A stretch of DNA of 64,000 nucleotides from Rikenellaceae bacterium. GTDB taxonomy: Bacteria > Bacteroidota > Bacteroidia > Bacteroidales > Rikenellaceae. Positions 1-9,089 of this stretch are shown here, piece by piece. The notes below the pieces were generated by a model. The model ran no database searches, was not told where the DNA came from, and saw only the letters and a list, made by a program, of their open reading frames with translations. How positions within the stretch are numbered: position 1 is the stretch's first letter; each line of letters begins with the position of its first letter. A program made the translations under genes and the position numbers. The stretch covers positions 186,001 to 250,000 of the forward strand of contig CABJAJ010000002.1 of the NCBI GenBank assembly GCA_902363575.1, in the 5' to 3' direction.

Positions 1-1
1 C

Positions 2-850
2 GTGCGGGTGACGGGCACCGAGATCGTCGGCCTGATTCCCAAGCGGGCCCTGATCGAGGCGGGACGCTATTTCCTCGCGAAGCAGCAGCGCTCGACCGGC
101 ATTGCCGAAAGCGAGATCATCCGTATGGCCGTCAAGTCGATGGGGCTCGACGACCTGAAGCCCTTCAAGCCGGAGGAGAAGGTGATCGAATACCTGCTCG
201 CAGCCGACGACAAGCGCAAGAAGCTGGTGGACATGACCTGCGCGGAGTTCGCGGAGGAGACCGCCAGCGAGTCGCCCGCGCCGGGCGGCGGCTCCATCGC
301 CGCCTACATGGGTGCTTTGGGCGCTGCGCTGGGCACGATGGTAGCCAACCTTTCGTCGCACAAGGCCGGCTGGGACGACCGCTGGGCCATGTTCTCCGAC
401 TGGGCCGACAAGGGGCATGCCCTGATGACCGAGCTGTTGCATCTGGTCGATGAGGATACCGAGGCGTTCAACCGCATCATGGCCGTATTCGCCATGCCCA
501 AGTCCACCGACGAGGAGAAGGCCGCCCGAAGCGCCGCCTTGCAGGAGGCGACCCTCTATGCGACGCAGGTGCCGCTTCGGACGATGCAGACCGCATTCCG
601 TGCTTTTGAAATCGTCGGGGCGATGGCTGCCGAAGGCAATCCCAACTCGGTGTCCGACGCCGGCGTAGGTGCGCTCGCGGCCCGCAGCGCCGTGCTGGGC
701 GCCTGCCTGAACGTGAAGATCAACGCCGCCGGGCTCAAGGATCGCGCCGTGGCCGACCGTCTGGTGGCCGAGGCCGAGGAGCTGGCTGCCCGTGCACAGG
801 AAGCCGAACGCGAGGTGCTCGCCGTCGTCGAAGGTAAGATCAACAGCTAA
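2..850 (+). CDS. ftcD: Glutamate formimidoyltransferase / formimidoyl-THF cyclodeaminase, 3' part (truncated by window start)
   Basis: This is the C-terminal part of a bifunctional enzyme that moves the formimino group of formiminoglutamate to tetrahydrofolate and then releases ammonia to give methenyl-THF. The first ~45 visible residues (GTEIVGLIPKRAL...) are the end of the transferase domain. The cyclodeaminase domain follows from about residue 75 and is recognised by SPAPGGGSIAAYMGALGAAL. The frame is open to the left edge, so the GTG at 2 is not a real start. hutU begins 20 bp downstream, so this is the last chemical step of the hut operon, here replacing HutG or HutF. Identity is firm. 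Confidence 0.93.
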   Translation: MRVTGTEIVGLIPKRALIEAGRYFLAKQQRSTGIAESEIIRMAVKSMGLDDLKPFKPEEKVIEYLLAADDKRKKLVDMTCAEFAEETASESPAPGGGSIAAYMGALGAALGTMVANLSSHKAGWDDRWAMFSDWADKGHALMTELLHLVDEDTEAFNRIMAVFAMPKSTDEEKAARSAALQEATLYATQVPLRTMQTAFRAFEIVGAMAAEGNPNSVSDAGVGALAARSAVLGACLNVKINAAGLKDRAVADRLVAEAEELAARAQEAEREVLAVVEGKINS

Positions 851-870
851 CCGAACAAAACCAACGCAAG

Positions 871-2889
871 ATGACCATACAGGAGTTTCAAAGACAGATC
901 ACGGCGGGCATTCCGGAGGAGCTGCCCGCCCCCAAACCCTACGATCCAGCGATCAACCACGCCCCGCGCCGCAAGGAGATTCTCTCGCCCGAGGAGCGTG
1001 TGCTGGCCGTGCGCAATGCCCTGCGCTATTTCCCCGAGCGGCACCACGAGACGCTGGCGCGCGAGTTCGCCGAGGAGCTGCGCCGTTACGGACGGATTTA
1101 TATGTATCGTTTCCGTCCCGACTACGAGATGCACGCCCGTCCCATCGACGACTATCCCCACAAGTCGCGGCAGGCGGCGGCCGTGATGATGATGATTCAG
1201 AACAACCTGGACAAGGCCGTGGCGCAGCATCCGCACGAGCTGATTACCTATGGCGGCAACGGGGCCGTGTTCCAGAACTGGGCGCAATACCTGCTGACGA
1301 TGCAGTATTTGTCGCAGATGACCGACGATCAGACGTTGGTGATGTATTCGGGGCATCCGATGGGGCTGTTCCCCTCACATCCCGATGCGCCGCGGGTGGT
1401 GGTGACCAACGGCATGGTGATCCCCAACTACTCGAAGCCCGACGACTGGGAGCGTTTCAACGCGCTCGGCGTGTCGCAATACGGTCAGATGACGGCCGGT
1501 TCCTATATGTATATCGGACCGCAGGGCATTGTCCACGGTACGACCATCACCGTGATGAACGCCGCCCGCAAGCGGCTCGAACCCGGCCGCAAGGATCTGG
1601 GGGGCATGCTCTTCGTGTCGTCCGGCCTGGGCGGTATGTCGGGCGCCCAGCCCAAGGCGGGCAATATTTCGGGCGTGGTGAGCGTCGTGGCCGAGATCAA
1701 CCCCAAAGCGGCACACAAGCGTCATGAGCAAGGGTGGGTCGATGAGCTTCACGATTCGCTCGACGAGCTGATCCCCCGCATCCGCCGGGCGCAGGAGCAG
1801 CGCGAAGTGGTTTCGCTCGCCTATGTGGGCAACGTGGTCGATCTGTGGGAGCGGCTGGCCGACGAGGAGATCCGCGTCGATCTGGGCTCCGACCAGACCT
1901 CGCTGCACAATCCCTGGGCCGGCGGATACTATCCCGTGGGGCTGAGTTACGAGGAGTCCAACCGCATGATGGCCGACGATCCGGAGGCTTTCCGTGAGCG
2001 CGTGCAGGAGTCCCTGCGCCGCCAGATCGCGGCGATCAACCGCCTGACGGCCCGGGGCATGTACTTCTTCGATTACGGCAACGCCTTCCTGCTGGAATCC
2101 TCCCGCGCCGGTGCGGATGTGCTGGCGCAGAACGGTCGCTTCCGTTATCCCTCCTATGTGCAGGATATCATGGGGCCGATGTTCTTCGACTACGGCTTCG
2201 GACCGTTCCGTTGGGCCTGCACCTCCTGCAAGCCCGAGGATCTTGCCGTCACGGACCGGCTGGCCGCCGAGGTGCTCGAGGAGATTCGCCGCACGGCGCC
2301 CGCCGAGATCGCGGGGCAGCTCGACGACAACATCCACTGGATCCGCGAGGCGGCCCGCAATAAGCTGGTGGTCGGATCGCAGGCCCGTATCCTCTATGCC
2401 GACAGCGAAGGGCGCACCAAGATCGCATTGGCGTTCAACGAGGCCGTCCGGCGGGGTGAAATTTCGGCCCCTGTCGTGCTCGGCCGCGACCACCACGACG
2501 TGTCGGGCACCGACTCGCCCTACCGCGAGACCTCGAACATTTACGACGGATCGTGCTACACGGCTGACATGGCCGTGCAGAACGTGATCGGCGACTCGTT
2601 CCGCGGTGCGACGTGGGTGTCGATCCACAACGGCGGCGGCGTCGGCTGGGGCGAGGTCATCAACGGCGGTTTCGGCATGGTCGTGGACGGCTCGGAAGAT
2701 TCGGAACGCCACATCCGCGAAATGCTGCTGTGGGACGTCAATAACGGCATCGCACGCCGCTCGTGGGCCCGCAACGACGGAGCCATGTTCGCCATCCGCC
2801 GCGAGATGGAGCGCACGCCCGGCCTGAAAGTGACCCTGCCCAACCTGGCCGACGAGGAGCTCGTGCGCCGGGCGCTCGGGCAGGATTGA
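871..2889 (+). CDS. hutU: Urocanate hydratase, long form
   Basis: Urocanase converts urocanate to 4-imidazolone-5-propionate in the cytoplasm with tightly bound NAD. The 672-residue protein contains the family's conserved stretches (ITYGGNGAVFQNWAQY, SSGLGGMSGAQPKAG, and the C-terminal NVIGDSFRGATWVSIHNGGG). It is about 115 residues longer than proteobacterial HutU (~555) and near the length of mammalian urocanase, which fits the long form known from Bacteroidetes. The ATG is preceded by an A-rich stretch and lies 20 bp after ftcD. The enzyme is the second step of the pathway encoded here. Identity is firm. Confidence 0.96.
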   Translation: MTIQEFQRQITAGIPEELPAPKPYDPAINHAPRRKEILSPEERVLAVRNALRYFPERHHETLAREFAEELRRYGRIYMYRFRPDYEMHARPIDDYPHKSRQAAAVMMMIQNNLDKAVAQHPHELITYGGNGAVFQNWAQYLLTMQYLSQMTDDQTLVMYSGHPMGLFPSHPDAPRVVVTNGMVIPNYSKPDDWERFNALGVSQYGQMTAGSYMYIGPQGIVHGTTITVMNAARKRLEPGRKDLGGMLFVSSGLGGMSGAQPKAGNISGVVSVVAEINPKAAHKRHEQGWVDELHDSLDELIPRIRRAQEQREVVSLAYVGNVVDLWERLADEEIRVDLGSDQTSLHNPWAGGYYPVGLSYEESNRMMADDPEAFRERVQESLRRQIAAINRLTARGMYFFDYGNAFLLESSRAGADVLAQNGRFRYPSYVQDIMGPMFFDYGFGPFRWACTSCKPEDLAVTDRLAAEVLEEIRRTAPAEIAGQLDDNIHWIREAARNKLVVGSQARILYADSEGRTKIALAFNEAVRRGEISAPVVLGRDHHDVSGTDSPYRETSNIYDGSCYTADMAVQNVIGDSFRGATWVSIHNGGGVGWGEVINGGFGMVVDGSEDSERHIREMLLWDVNNGIARRSWARNDGAMFAIRREMERTPGLKVTLPNLADEELVRRALGQD

Positions 2890-2910
2890 TCCCGGCTTGC
2901 GGTTTCGCAT

Positions 2911-2941
2911 GGTCTGCGGCGGTACGATGCCGTCGCAGACC
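2911..2941 (+). other. Strong hairpin between hutU and hutH
   Basis: A 13-bp stem (2911-2923 with 2929-2941, two G-U pairs) closes a 5-nt loop. No T-run follows, so it does not look like a classical terminator. It may stabilise or process the hut mRNA or tune hutH expression; that is inference. Confidence 0.6.
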
Positions 2942-3003
2942 GTGTCCGGAACCGATCCGGTTTATTGTATAACCCAACGTATCACCTAATCAAGAACAAA
3001 ACC

Positions 3004-4491
3004 ATGATTCATCAGATAAGCGCAGAACACCTCTCGATCGACCGCGTGCGGGAGATTCTGGAAAAACATTACACCCTTGCTCTCAGCGACGACGCGCGTC
3101 GTCGCATCGCCTGCTGCCGCGAGTACCTCGACCGCAAAATGGACACCCAGAAGGAGCCCATTTACGGCATTACGACCGGCTTCGGCTCGCTGTGCAACAT
3201 CTCGGTCGATCGCGACAAGCTGGCGCAGTTGCAAAAGAACCTCGTCATGTCGCACGCCTGCGGCACGGGCGAGCGCGTGCCGTCGGAGATCGTGCGGCTG
3301 ATCCTGCTGCTCAAGATCCAGTCGCTTTCATACGGCCATTCGGGCGTGCAGCTCTGCACGGTCGAGCGGCTCGTGGAGTTCTTCAACGACGACGTGTTGC
3401 CGGTCATCTACCAGCAGGGCTCGCTCGGCGCTTCGGGCGACTTGGCTCCGCTGGCTCACATGAGCCTGCCGCTGCTCGGTCTGGGGCAGGTGGAGTACAA
3501 AGGCGAAGTCCGCGAGGCCGGCGACGTGCTGCGTGAAAAGGGGTGGAGCCCGATCGAATTGCAGTCCAAAGAGGGGTTGGCGTTGCTCAACGGCACCCAG
3601 TTCATGAGCGCTTATGGCGTCTGGTCGCTCATTCAGGCCCGTCGCCTGAGCGAATGGGCCGACCGCATCGGGGCCCTCTCGCTGGAGGCGTTCGACGGAC
3701 GTATCGAGCCGTTCTGCGACGAGGTGCACCTGATCCGCGGCCACAAGGGGCAGCTTGCCACGGCCCGCGCCTTCCGCCGCCTGCTCGAAGGCAGCGAGCT
3801 GATCGGCCGTCCCAAAGCCCATGTGCAGGACCCCTATTCGTTCCGCTGCATCCCGCAGGTGCACGGCGCCTCGAAGGACACGATCGACTATGTGGCGAGC
3901 GTGCTGACCACCGAGATCAACAGCACCACCGACAACCCGACGGTTTTCCCGGAGGAGGACATGGTCGTGTCGGCCGGCAACTTCCACGGACAGCCGATCG
4001 CACTGGCGATGGACTTTCTCGCCATTGCCGTGGCCGAGCTGGGCAACATCTCGGAGCGGCGCACCTACAAGCTCATTTCGGGCGCGCGCGAACTGCCCGC
4101 ATTCCTGGTCGCCAAGCCGGGACTGAACAGCGGGTTCATGATTCCGCAATATACGGCCGCCTCGATCGTAAGCCAGAGCAAGGGGCTGTGCATGCCCGCA
4201 TCGGTGGATTCGATCCCCTCGTCGCAGGGACAGGAGGACCATGTGAGCATGGGTTCCAACGCCGCCACGAAGCTGGCCCGCGTGGTGCTCAACACCGAGC
4301 GGGTGCTGGCCATCGAGCTGATGAACGCAGCCCAGGCCCTCGAATTCCGTCGCCCGGCCCGCTCCTCAGAGCCTATCGAGCGGATGGTGGCCGCCTACCG
4401 CAAGCGTGTGCCGTTCGTGGATAACGACCAGGTGATGTACCCCCATATCGAATCCTCGATCCAATTCCTGCGCACGACATGCGACTGCTGA
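3004..4491 (+). CDS. hutH: Histidine ammonia-lyase
   Basis: This enzyme deaminates L-histidine to urocanate, the first step of the pathway. The Ala-Ser-Gly triad that forms the MIO cofactor is at residues 143-145 within GSLGASGDLAPLAH, close to the position in characterised HutH (142-144). The ATG at 3004 gives 495 residues and starts MIHQISAEHLSIDRV; an in-frame start at 2965 would add a non-homologous leader. The 3' end overlaps hutI by 13 bp, which suggests translational coupling. Signature sequences YGITTGFGS, NGTQFMSA and TTEINSTTDNP are intact. Confidence 0.96.
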   Translation: MIHQISAEHLSIDRVREILEKHYTLALSDDARRRIACCREYLDRKMDTQKEPIYGITTGFGSLCNISVDRDKLAQLQKNLVMSHACGTGERVPSEIVRLILLLKIQSLSYGHSGVQLCTVERLVEFFNDDVLPVIYQQGSLGASGDLAPLAHMSLPLLGLGQVEYKGEVREAGDVLREKGWSPIELQSKEGLALLNGTQFMSAYGVWSLIQARRLSEWADRIGALSLEAFDGRIEPFCDEVHLIRGHKGQLATARAFRRLLEGSELIGRPKAHVQDPYSFRCIPQVHGASKDTIDYVASVLTTEINSTTDNPTVFPEEDMVVSAGNFHGQPIALAMDFLAIAVAELGNISERRTYKLISGARELPAFLVAKPGLNSGFMIPQYTAASIVSQSKGLCMPASVDSIPSSQGQEDHVSMGSNAATKLARVVLNTERVLAIELMNAAQALEFRRPARSSEPIERMVAAYRKRVPFVDNDQVMYPHIESSIQFLRTTCDC

Positions 4492-5732
4492 TCCGGAACA
4501 TCGCCCGCATCGCGGGGATCGACGAGTCGGGTCGCGACCGCGTCTGCGGCGCCGAGATGGACCGCCTCGGTACCCTCGACGATGCCTGGCTGCTCGCCGA
4601 CGGGGAGCGCATCGCGGCCTATGGGCCCATGAGCGCCCTGCCCGAAGGGGAGTTCGACGCTACGGTGGACGCCGGTGGCGGGATGCTTTTCCCGTCGTTC
4701 TGCGATTCGCACACCCATCTGGTCTATGCCGGAAGCCGCGAGCAGGAGTTTATCGACAAGATCAACGGCCTGACTTATGAGCAGATTGCCGAGCGGGGCG
4801 GAGGGATTCTCAACTCCGCTGACCGGCTGCACGAAACCTCCGAGGACGAGTTGTACCGGCAGGCGATGGAGCGCATCGACGAGATCGTCCGCATGGGTAC
4901 CGGAGCCGTGGAGATCAAGAGCGGCTATGGCCTGACGACCGGGGATGAGCTGAAGATGCTGCGGGTGATCCGCCGCATCCGCGAGACGGCGCCCCTGACC
5001 GTACGTGCGACTTTTCTCGGAGCACATGCCGTAGGCCGCGCCTATGTCGGACGGCAGGAGGAGTACGTGGAGCTGATCTGCCGCGAGATGATTCCGGCGG
5101 TGGCCCGCGAGGGTTTGGCCGACTTCGTGGACGTGTTCTGTGACAAGGGATTCTTCACGGTGGAACAGACGGCCCGCATCCTGCGTGCAGGGGCGGAATA
5201 CGGCATGCGGCCGAAGATTCACGCCAACGAGCTGGCCGTTTCGGGCGGCGTACAGGTGGGCGTCGCCCACGGAGCGCTGTCGGTGGATCACCTCGAGCGG
5301 ATGGGCGCGGAGGAGATCGCAGTGTTGAAAGCCTCCCGCACGATGCCCACGATGCTGCCGGGCGCGGCTTTCTTCCTCGGTATGCCCTATCCGCCGGCGC
5401 GGGAGATGATCCGCGCGGGACTGGGCGTGGCGCTGGCCTCCGACTACAATCCCGGCTCCTCGCCTTCGGGCAACATGAAGACGGTGGTATCGCTGGCCTG
5501 CATCAAGATGAAGATGACCCCGGCAGAGGCGCTCAATGCCGCGACGCTCAACGGTGCGGCGGCCATGGATCTCAGCCGCGACCACGGTTCCGTGAGTGTC
5601 GGCAAGCGGGCCGATTTCTTCCTCACGCGGCCGATTCCTTCGGTGGAGTTCGTGCCTTATGCCTACACTACGCCCCTGATCCGTCGGGTTTTCCTCGGAG
5701 GACGCGAGGTCTGGGCGGAGTGCGGACGGTAA
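4479..5732 (+). CDS. hutI: Imidazolonepropionase
   Basis: HutI hydrolyses imidazolone propionate to N-formimino-glutamate, the substrate of the FtcD encoded upstream. The 417-residue protein is an amidohydrolase: the metal-binding SHTHLVYAGSREQEF is near residue 77, followed by GAVEIKSGYGLT, FLGAHAV and the C-terminal ALASDYNPGSSPSGNM. The start codon lies inside the end of hutH (13-bp overlap). With ftcD, hutU and hutH it completes histidine-to-glutamate conversion in one strand-consistent cluster. Confidence 0.96.
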   Translation: MRLLIRNIARIAGIDESGRDRVCGAEMDRLGTLDDAWLLADGERIAAYGPMSALPEGEFDATVDAGGGMLFPSFCDSHTHLVYAGSREQEFIDKINGLTYEQIAERGGGILNSADRLHETSEDELYRQAMERIDEIVRMGTGAVEIKSGYGLTTGDELKMLRVIRRIRETAPLTVRATFLGAHAVGRAYVGRQEEYVELICREMIPAVAREGLADFVDVFCDKGFFTVEQTARILRAGAEYGMRPKIHANELAVSGGVQVGVAHGALSVDHLERMGAEEIAVLKASRTMPTMLPGAAFFLGMPYPPAREMIRAGLGVALASDYNPGSSPSGNMKTVVSLACIKMKMTPAEALNAATLNGAAAMDLSRDHGSVSVGKRADFFLTRPIPSVEFVPYAYTTPLIRRVFLGGREVWAECGR

Positions 5733-6247
5733 TCCGTGTCCCTGTGCGGGATGCGCTTGGTCCTCTTTCCGCGATCCGGCGGGTGGCGGACGATGCGCCG
5801 CACCGGAGCGTTACGGTGGGTTTCGTTCCTTTTCGCCGGGGCGGATGCAGAAGAGACGCGGCACGCTATGCCGGATGGCGGTAAGATATGACAGTTGTTT
5901 CGGTGTGCGGACGGACGGCGAGCAGCCGCTCTGTCCGCCTCCGTCTGCGGACAGCGTGTCCTGTGGCCGGTTCGTAAGACGGACGCCGGGATCGGCTGTC
6001 GGGGCTTGTCTTTCTCGGAGGTGAGGGCCGTTGCTGACAGGTGGTATGCCGGAGCGGGAAGTTCGGAAAAATGGCTGCCCCGATCGCTGTGCGGGTCGGA
6101 ACGGCCGATCGACGGAGTGCACCCGGCTTGTGCCCGGCACGTCGGCCTTCGCACAGTCAAGGGACACCGGAATACCTGCCGTAGTTGCAGGGATGCGCAC
6201 AGCGGCACGGTCACGGCTGGCGTGATTATTGACCGGAACAAAAGGAT
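5733..6247. other. Intergenic region, no gene recognised
   Basis: This 515-bp GC-rich stretch has open frames on both strands, but their translations are rich in Arg, Ser and Pro and resemble no protein family. No clear terminator with a T-run or TAnnTTTG promoter was seen. Confidence 0.5.
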
Positions 6248-7186
6248 ATGAAAAAGCTTGTCTTGACATTGCTCTTAGGAATCACCGGGACCCTTGCGTC
6301 CCCTGTAAATGCACAGAATATGAAACCATTGACACCCGAGGAGCGTCGCGTGATCGTGGAGAAGGGGACCGAACGACCCTTCAGCGGCGCCTATTACGAT
6401 TTCAACGAGGAGGGACTCTACCGCTGTCGCCAGTGCGGTGCGCCGCTCTACCGTTCCCAGGACAAATTCGACGCCGGCTGCGGCTGGCCCAGCTTCGACG
6501 ACGAGCTGCCGGGGGCGGTGCGTCGGCAGCGCGACGCCGACGGACGGCGGACGGAGATCGTCTGCGCAGCCTGTGGCGGCCACCTGGGGCATGTGTTCGA
6601 GGGGGAGGGGCTGACGCCTAAAAACACGCGACACTGCGTCAATTCCGTTTCGCTGTCGTTCGAGAAAGGGGCGAGCGAACCGCTTGCCGCTGTCCCCCGC
6701 CTGAAAACCGACACGGCGTTCTTCGCCGGCGGCTGCTTCTGGGGCGTCGAACACCTGTTGGCCAAAGAGAAGGGGGTGGTGAATGTCACTGCGGGCTATA
6801 TCGGCGGTAAGACCGAAAATCCGACCTACGAAGCGGTTTGCAGCCAACGCACGGGACATGCCGAGGCAGTCGAGGTGGTTTTCGATCCCGCGAAGATTTC
6901 CTACGAATCGCTGGCCAAGCTCTTTTTCGAGATTCACGATCCGACCCAGGCGGACGGTCAGGGGCCCGATATCGGCGACCAGTATCGTTCGGAAATTTTT
7001 TATACCTCGCCCGAGCAGAAGCAGATCGCCGAACGGCTGATCGCCGAGCTGCGGGCTAAGGGGTACGAAGTGGTCACACAGGTTACACCTGCCGGGAAAT
7101 TCTGGCCCGCAGAGCAATACCATCAGGATTATTACGAGCGCAAGGGGACGCAGCCCTATTGTCACCGCTATACCAAGCGGTTCTGA
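6248..7186 (+). CDS. msrBA: Exported peptide-methionine sulfoxide reductase, MsrB-MsrA fusion
   Basis: A signal peptide ([17 protein letters not shown]...NAQ) is followed by an MsrB domain (about residues 27-140) and an MsrA domain (about 155-312). MsrB has both zinc CxxC pairs (CRQCGAP, CAACGGH) and the catalytic cysteine in RHCVNSVSL. MsrA has the catalytic GGCFWGVEH. Together they repair both the R and S diastereomers of oxidised methionine, here outside the cytoplasm. The MsrB-first order is the reverse of the PilB-type MsrA-MsrB order. The gene appears monocistronic. Confidence 0.93.
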   Translation: MKKLVLTLLLGITGTLASPVNAQNMKPLTPEERRVIVEKGTERPFSGAYYDFNEEGLYRCRQCGAPLYRSQDKFDAGCGWPSFDDELPGAVRRQRDADGRRTEIVCAACGGHLGHVFEGEGLTPKNTRHCVNSVSLSFEKGASEPLAAVPRLKTDTAFFAGGCFWGVEHLLAKEKGVVNVTAGYIGGKTENPTYEAVCSQRTGHAEAVEVVFDPAKISYESLAKLFFEIHDPTQADGQGPDIGDQYRSEIFYTSPEQKQIAERLIAELRAKGYEVVTQVTPAGKFWPAEQYHQDYYERKGTQPYCHRYTKRF

Positions 7187-7242
7187 CGGACTGAGTGACT
7201 GCCTGCGACGGTTCTATTGTTGCGAACGGCAGTCGGAATACG

Positions 7243-7270
7243 GCAACGCCGGGCATTTGCCCGGCGTTGT
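7243..7270 (+). terminator. Hairpin downstream of msrBA
   Basis: Perfect 10-bp inverted repeat (7245-7254 with 7259-7268), extendable by two pairs, with a 4-nt loop. No T-run follows, so it may be a weak terminator or an mRNA-stabilising 3' end. Confidence 0.5.
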
Positions 7271-7546
7271 ACATTGATATAGATCTGGGCCGAGGGCTGC
7301 GACCGGCCGGCGGTCGGCTGTGAGCAGGGACGCATCCGTAAGGGCTTGTGCCGGCTTCTGTATGTCCGGTGTGGCGGTTTGTCGGGAAGTTGCTCCGATG
7401 GCCCGGATGGGACGGCGGGGCGCAGGGGTGTCCCGATCGGTCGGAGCAGTTTCGCCAGAGTAACGTGTATTGTTCAATACGTGTGAAAAACAGGTTAAAA
7501 TCGGGTTAAATAGTTGTAATCATGTACGGAAGGTTGGATTCTTTTG

Positions 7547-7554
7547 TAAATTTG
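7547..7554 (+). promoter_or_regulatory. Bacteroidetes -7 element for the GT2 operon
   Basis: TAAATTTG is a perfect TAnnTTTG match. It lies immediately before the ATG at 7556, so that ATG would sit at the transcription start and the downstream ATG at 7607 is the better translation start. No good -33 TTTG is present at the usual spacing. Confidence 0.55.
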
Positions 7555-7606
7555 CATGACAGAAAAAGCGGAGGCCCTGCCCGCAGGAGATAAAAGTTAC
7601 CGAAAA

Positions 7607-8413
7607 ATGGAACAATTCAAGGATTGCCGTTTCACCGTCGTCGTGCCCGTTTATAACGAGGAGGGCAACATGGATGCGCTCGAAAAGGCGCTCGCCGGAT
7701 ATCTCCGCCGGATGGGGAGCGCAGCGTGCGTGTTGCTGGTGGACGACGCTTCGACCGACGGCAGCCTCCGGCGGATTATCTCGATGTGCCGCCGCAACGA
7801 GGGATTTTACTACATTGCGCTCGAATGCAACGGCGGCCTGAGCGCAGCCCTCAAAGCGGGGATCGACGCTGTGCGCACGCCTCTGGTGGGGTATATGGAC
7901 GCCGACCTGCAAACCACGCCCGAAGATTTCGACCTGCTGCTGCCTTATGCTGAGGAGTATGCCCTGGTGACGGGGGTGCGTGTCGATCGGCGGGACGGCT
8001 GGTTCAAGCGGTTGCAGTCCCGCATCGCAAACGCGTTTCGTCGGATGATGACCGGCGACGAGGCGACCGACACGGGCTGCCCTCTGAAGGTGATGCAAAC
8101 CGCTTACGCCCGGCGCGTTCCCTTTTTCAAAGGGCTGCACCGTTTCCTGCCGGCCATGATGTTGTTGCAGGGAGGCCGGGTCATGGAGGTTCCCGTGCGC
8201 CATTTTCCCCGCACGGCCGGCGTGTCGAAATACCGGTTGCGGAACCGGCTTGTGGCCCCGCTGATCGACTGCTTCGCCTATCGATGGATGCGTAACCGAT
8301 ACATCGACTACCGGATCGCTGCGGACAACCTGCCCGCGGATGTCGTGAAAGACGAAGTGCGTGTGCGCCGCACGGCCGGGCAATCGGCGCCGGAGGCGGC
8401 GGTGCACGCCTGA
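7607..8413 (+). CDS. Family 2 glycosyltransferase (dolichol-phosphate-mannose synthase / ArnC type)
   Basis: A GT-A fold transferase that probably moves a sugar from a nucleotide donor to a polyprenyl phosphate at the inner membrane. The N-terminus shows FTVVVPVYNEEGNMDALEKAL, then LLVDDASTDGS (~46) and the DADLQTTPEDF metal site (~97). It has no C-terminal membrane segments, so it is the short form. The start at 7607 (MEQFKD) was chosen because a TAnnTTTG element ends 2 bp before the alternative ATG at 7556. It is followed by LAB_N and GT39 genes, which suggests it makes the lipid-linked sugar that the GT39 enzyme uses. Confidence 0.85.
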   Translation: MEQFKDCRFTVVVPVYNEEGNMDALEKALAGYLRRMGSAACVLLVDDASTDGSLRRIISMCRRNEGFYYIALECNGGLSAALKAGIDAVRTPLVGYMDADLQTTPEDFDLLLPYAEEYALVTGVRVDRRDGWFKRLQSRIANAFRRMMTGDEATDTGCPLKVMQTAYARRVPFFKGLHRFLPAMMLLQGGRVMEVPVRHFPRTAGVSKYRLRNRLVAPLIDCFAYRWMRNRYIDYRIAADNLPADVVKDEVRVRRTAGQSAPEAAVHA

Positions 8414-8465
8414 CGGACATAGTCTCTGACGCATCAGCGAGCGGAGACGCTGAAACCCAACGACC

Positions 8466-9089
8466 ATGTGGATATTTGCCATCGGATTTCTGGCCCAGGC
8501 TTTTTTCTCGGCACGGATTCTCCTGCAATGGGCCCTTTCGGAGCGTGCCGGGCGGGTGCTTTCGCCGGGCGCTTTCTGGGTGCTGAGCCTTGCGGGGTCG
8601 TATCTCTTTTTCGTATATGGGTGGCTGCGGGACGATTTCGCCATCATCCTCGGACAGTTCATCTCCTACTACATTTATATCTGGAACCTGCGCGAGAAAG
8701 CCATCTGGTTTCACATTCCGCGTCCCTGCAGGTGGGTGCTCGGCCTGACCCCGTTCGCGGCTTTCGTCTGGCTGGCACGCGACCTGCCCGCCTTCGCCGC
8801 AACCTTTCTGCACAATGCAGACGTGCCGCTGTCGCTGCTTCTGCTCGGCACGGCGGGGCAGGCGGTCTTTACGCTGCGTTTCGTGTACCAGTGGCTCTAT
8901 TCCCGGCGGCGAGGGGACTCGCTGCTGCCCGCCGGATTCTGGATGCTCAGTCTTGCGGGGTCCTCGATGATCGTCCTCTATGCCTGTCTGCGCCACGATC
9001 CGGTGCTGATCGTCGGGCAGTCGTTCGGGCTGGCGGCTTACCTGCGCAACCTGATGCTTTCGTTTCGTAAAACCTCGCAAACGCAATGA
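8466..9089 (+). CDS. Small membrane protein with two LAB_N domains
   Basis: The 207-residue protein contains two copies of the domain found at the N-terminus of some lipid-A-disaccharide synthases (LAB_N). Copy one is about residues 5-75 (FLAQAFFSARILLQWALSER ... GSYLFFVYGWLRDDFAIILGQ). Copy two is about 125-200 (TAGQAVFTLRFVYQWLYSRR ... GSSMIVLYACLRHDPVLIVGQ). Each is mainly two to three transmembrane helices. The stop overlaps the next start by 4 bp (ATGA), so it is coupled to the GT39 gene. Its biochemical role is not established; context points to lipid A glycosylation. Confidence 0.85.
   Translation: MWIFAIGFLAQAFFSARILLQWALSERAGRVLSPGAFWVLSLAGSYLFFVYGWLRDDFAIILGQFISYYIYIWNLREKAIWFHIPRPCRWVLGLTPFAAFVWLARDLPAFAATFLHNADVPLSLLLLGTAGQAVFTLRFVYQWLYSRRRGDSLLPAGFWMLSLAGSSMIVLYACLRHDPVLIVGQSFGLAAYLRNLMLSFRKTSQTQ

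Noticed and set aside
2965..3003. Upstream start for hutH
   Set aside because: Adds 13 residues with no similarity to HutH; ATG 3004 gives the usual N-terminus and MIO position.
5663..6251. Open frames on both strands in the hutI-msrBA gap (192 and 118 codons)
   Set aside because: Translations are rich in Arg, Ser and Pro without family features, as expected for random frames in GC-rich DNA.
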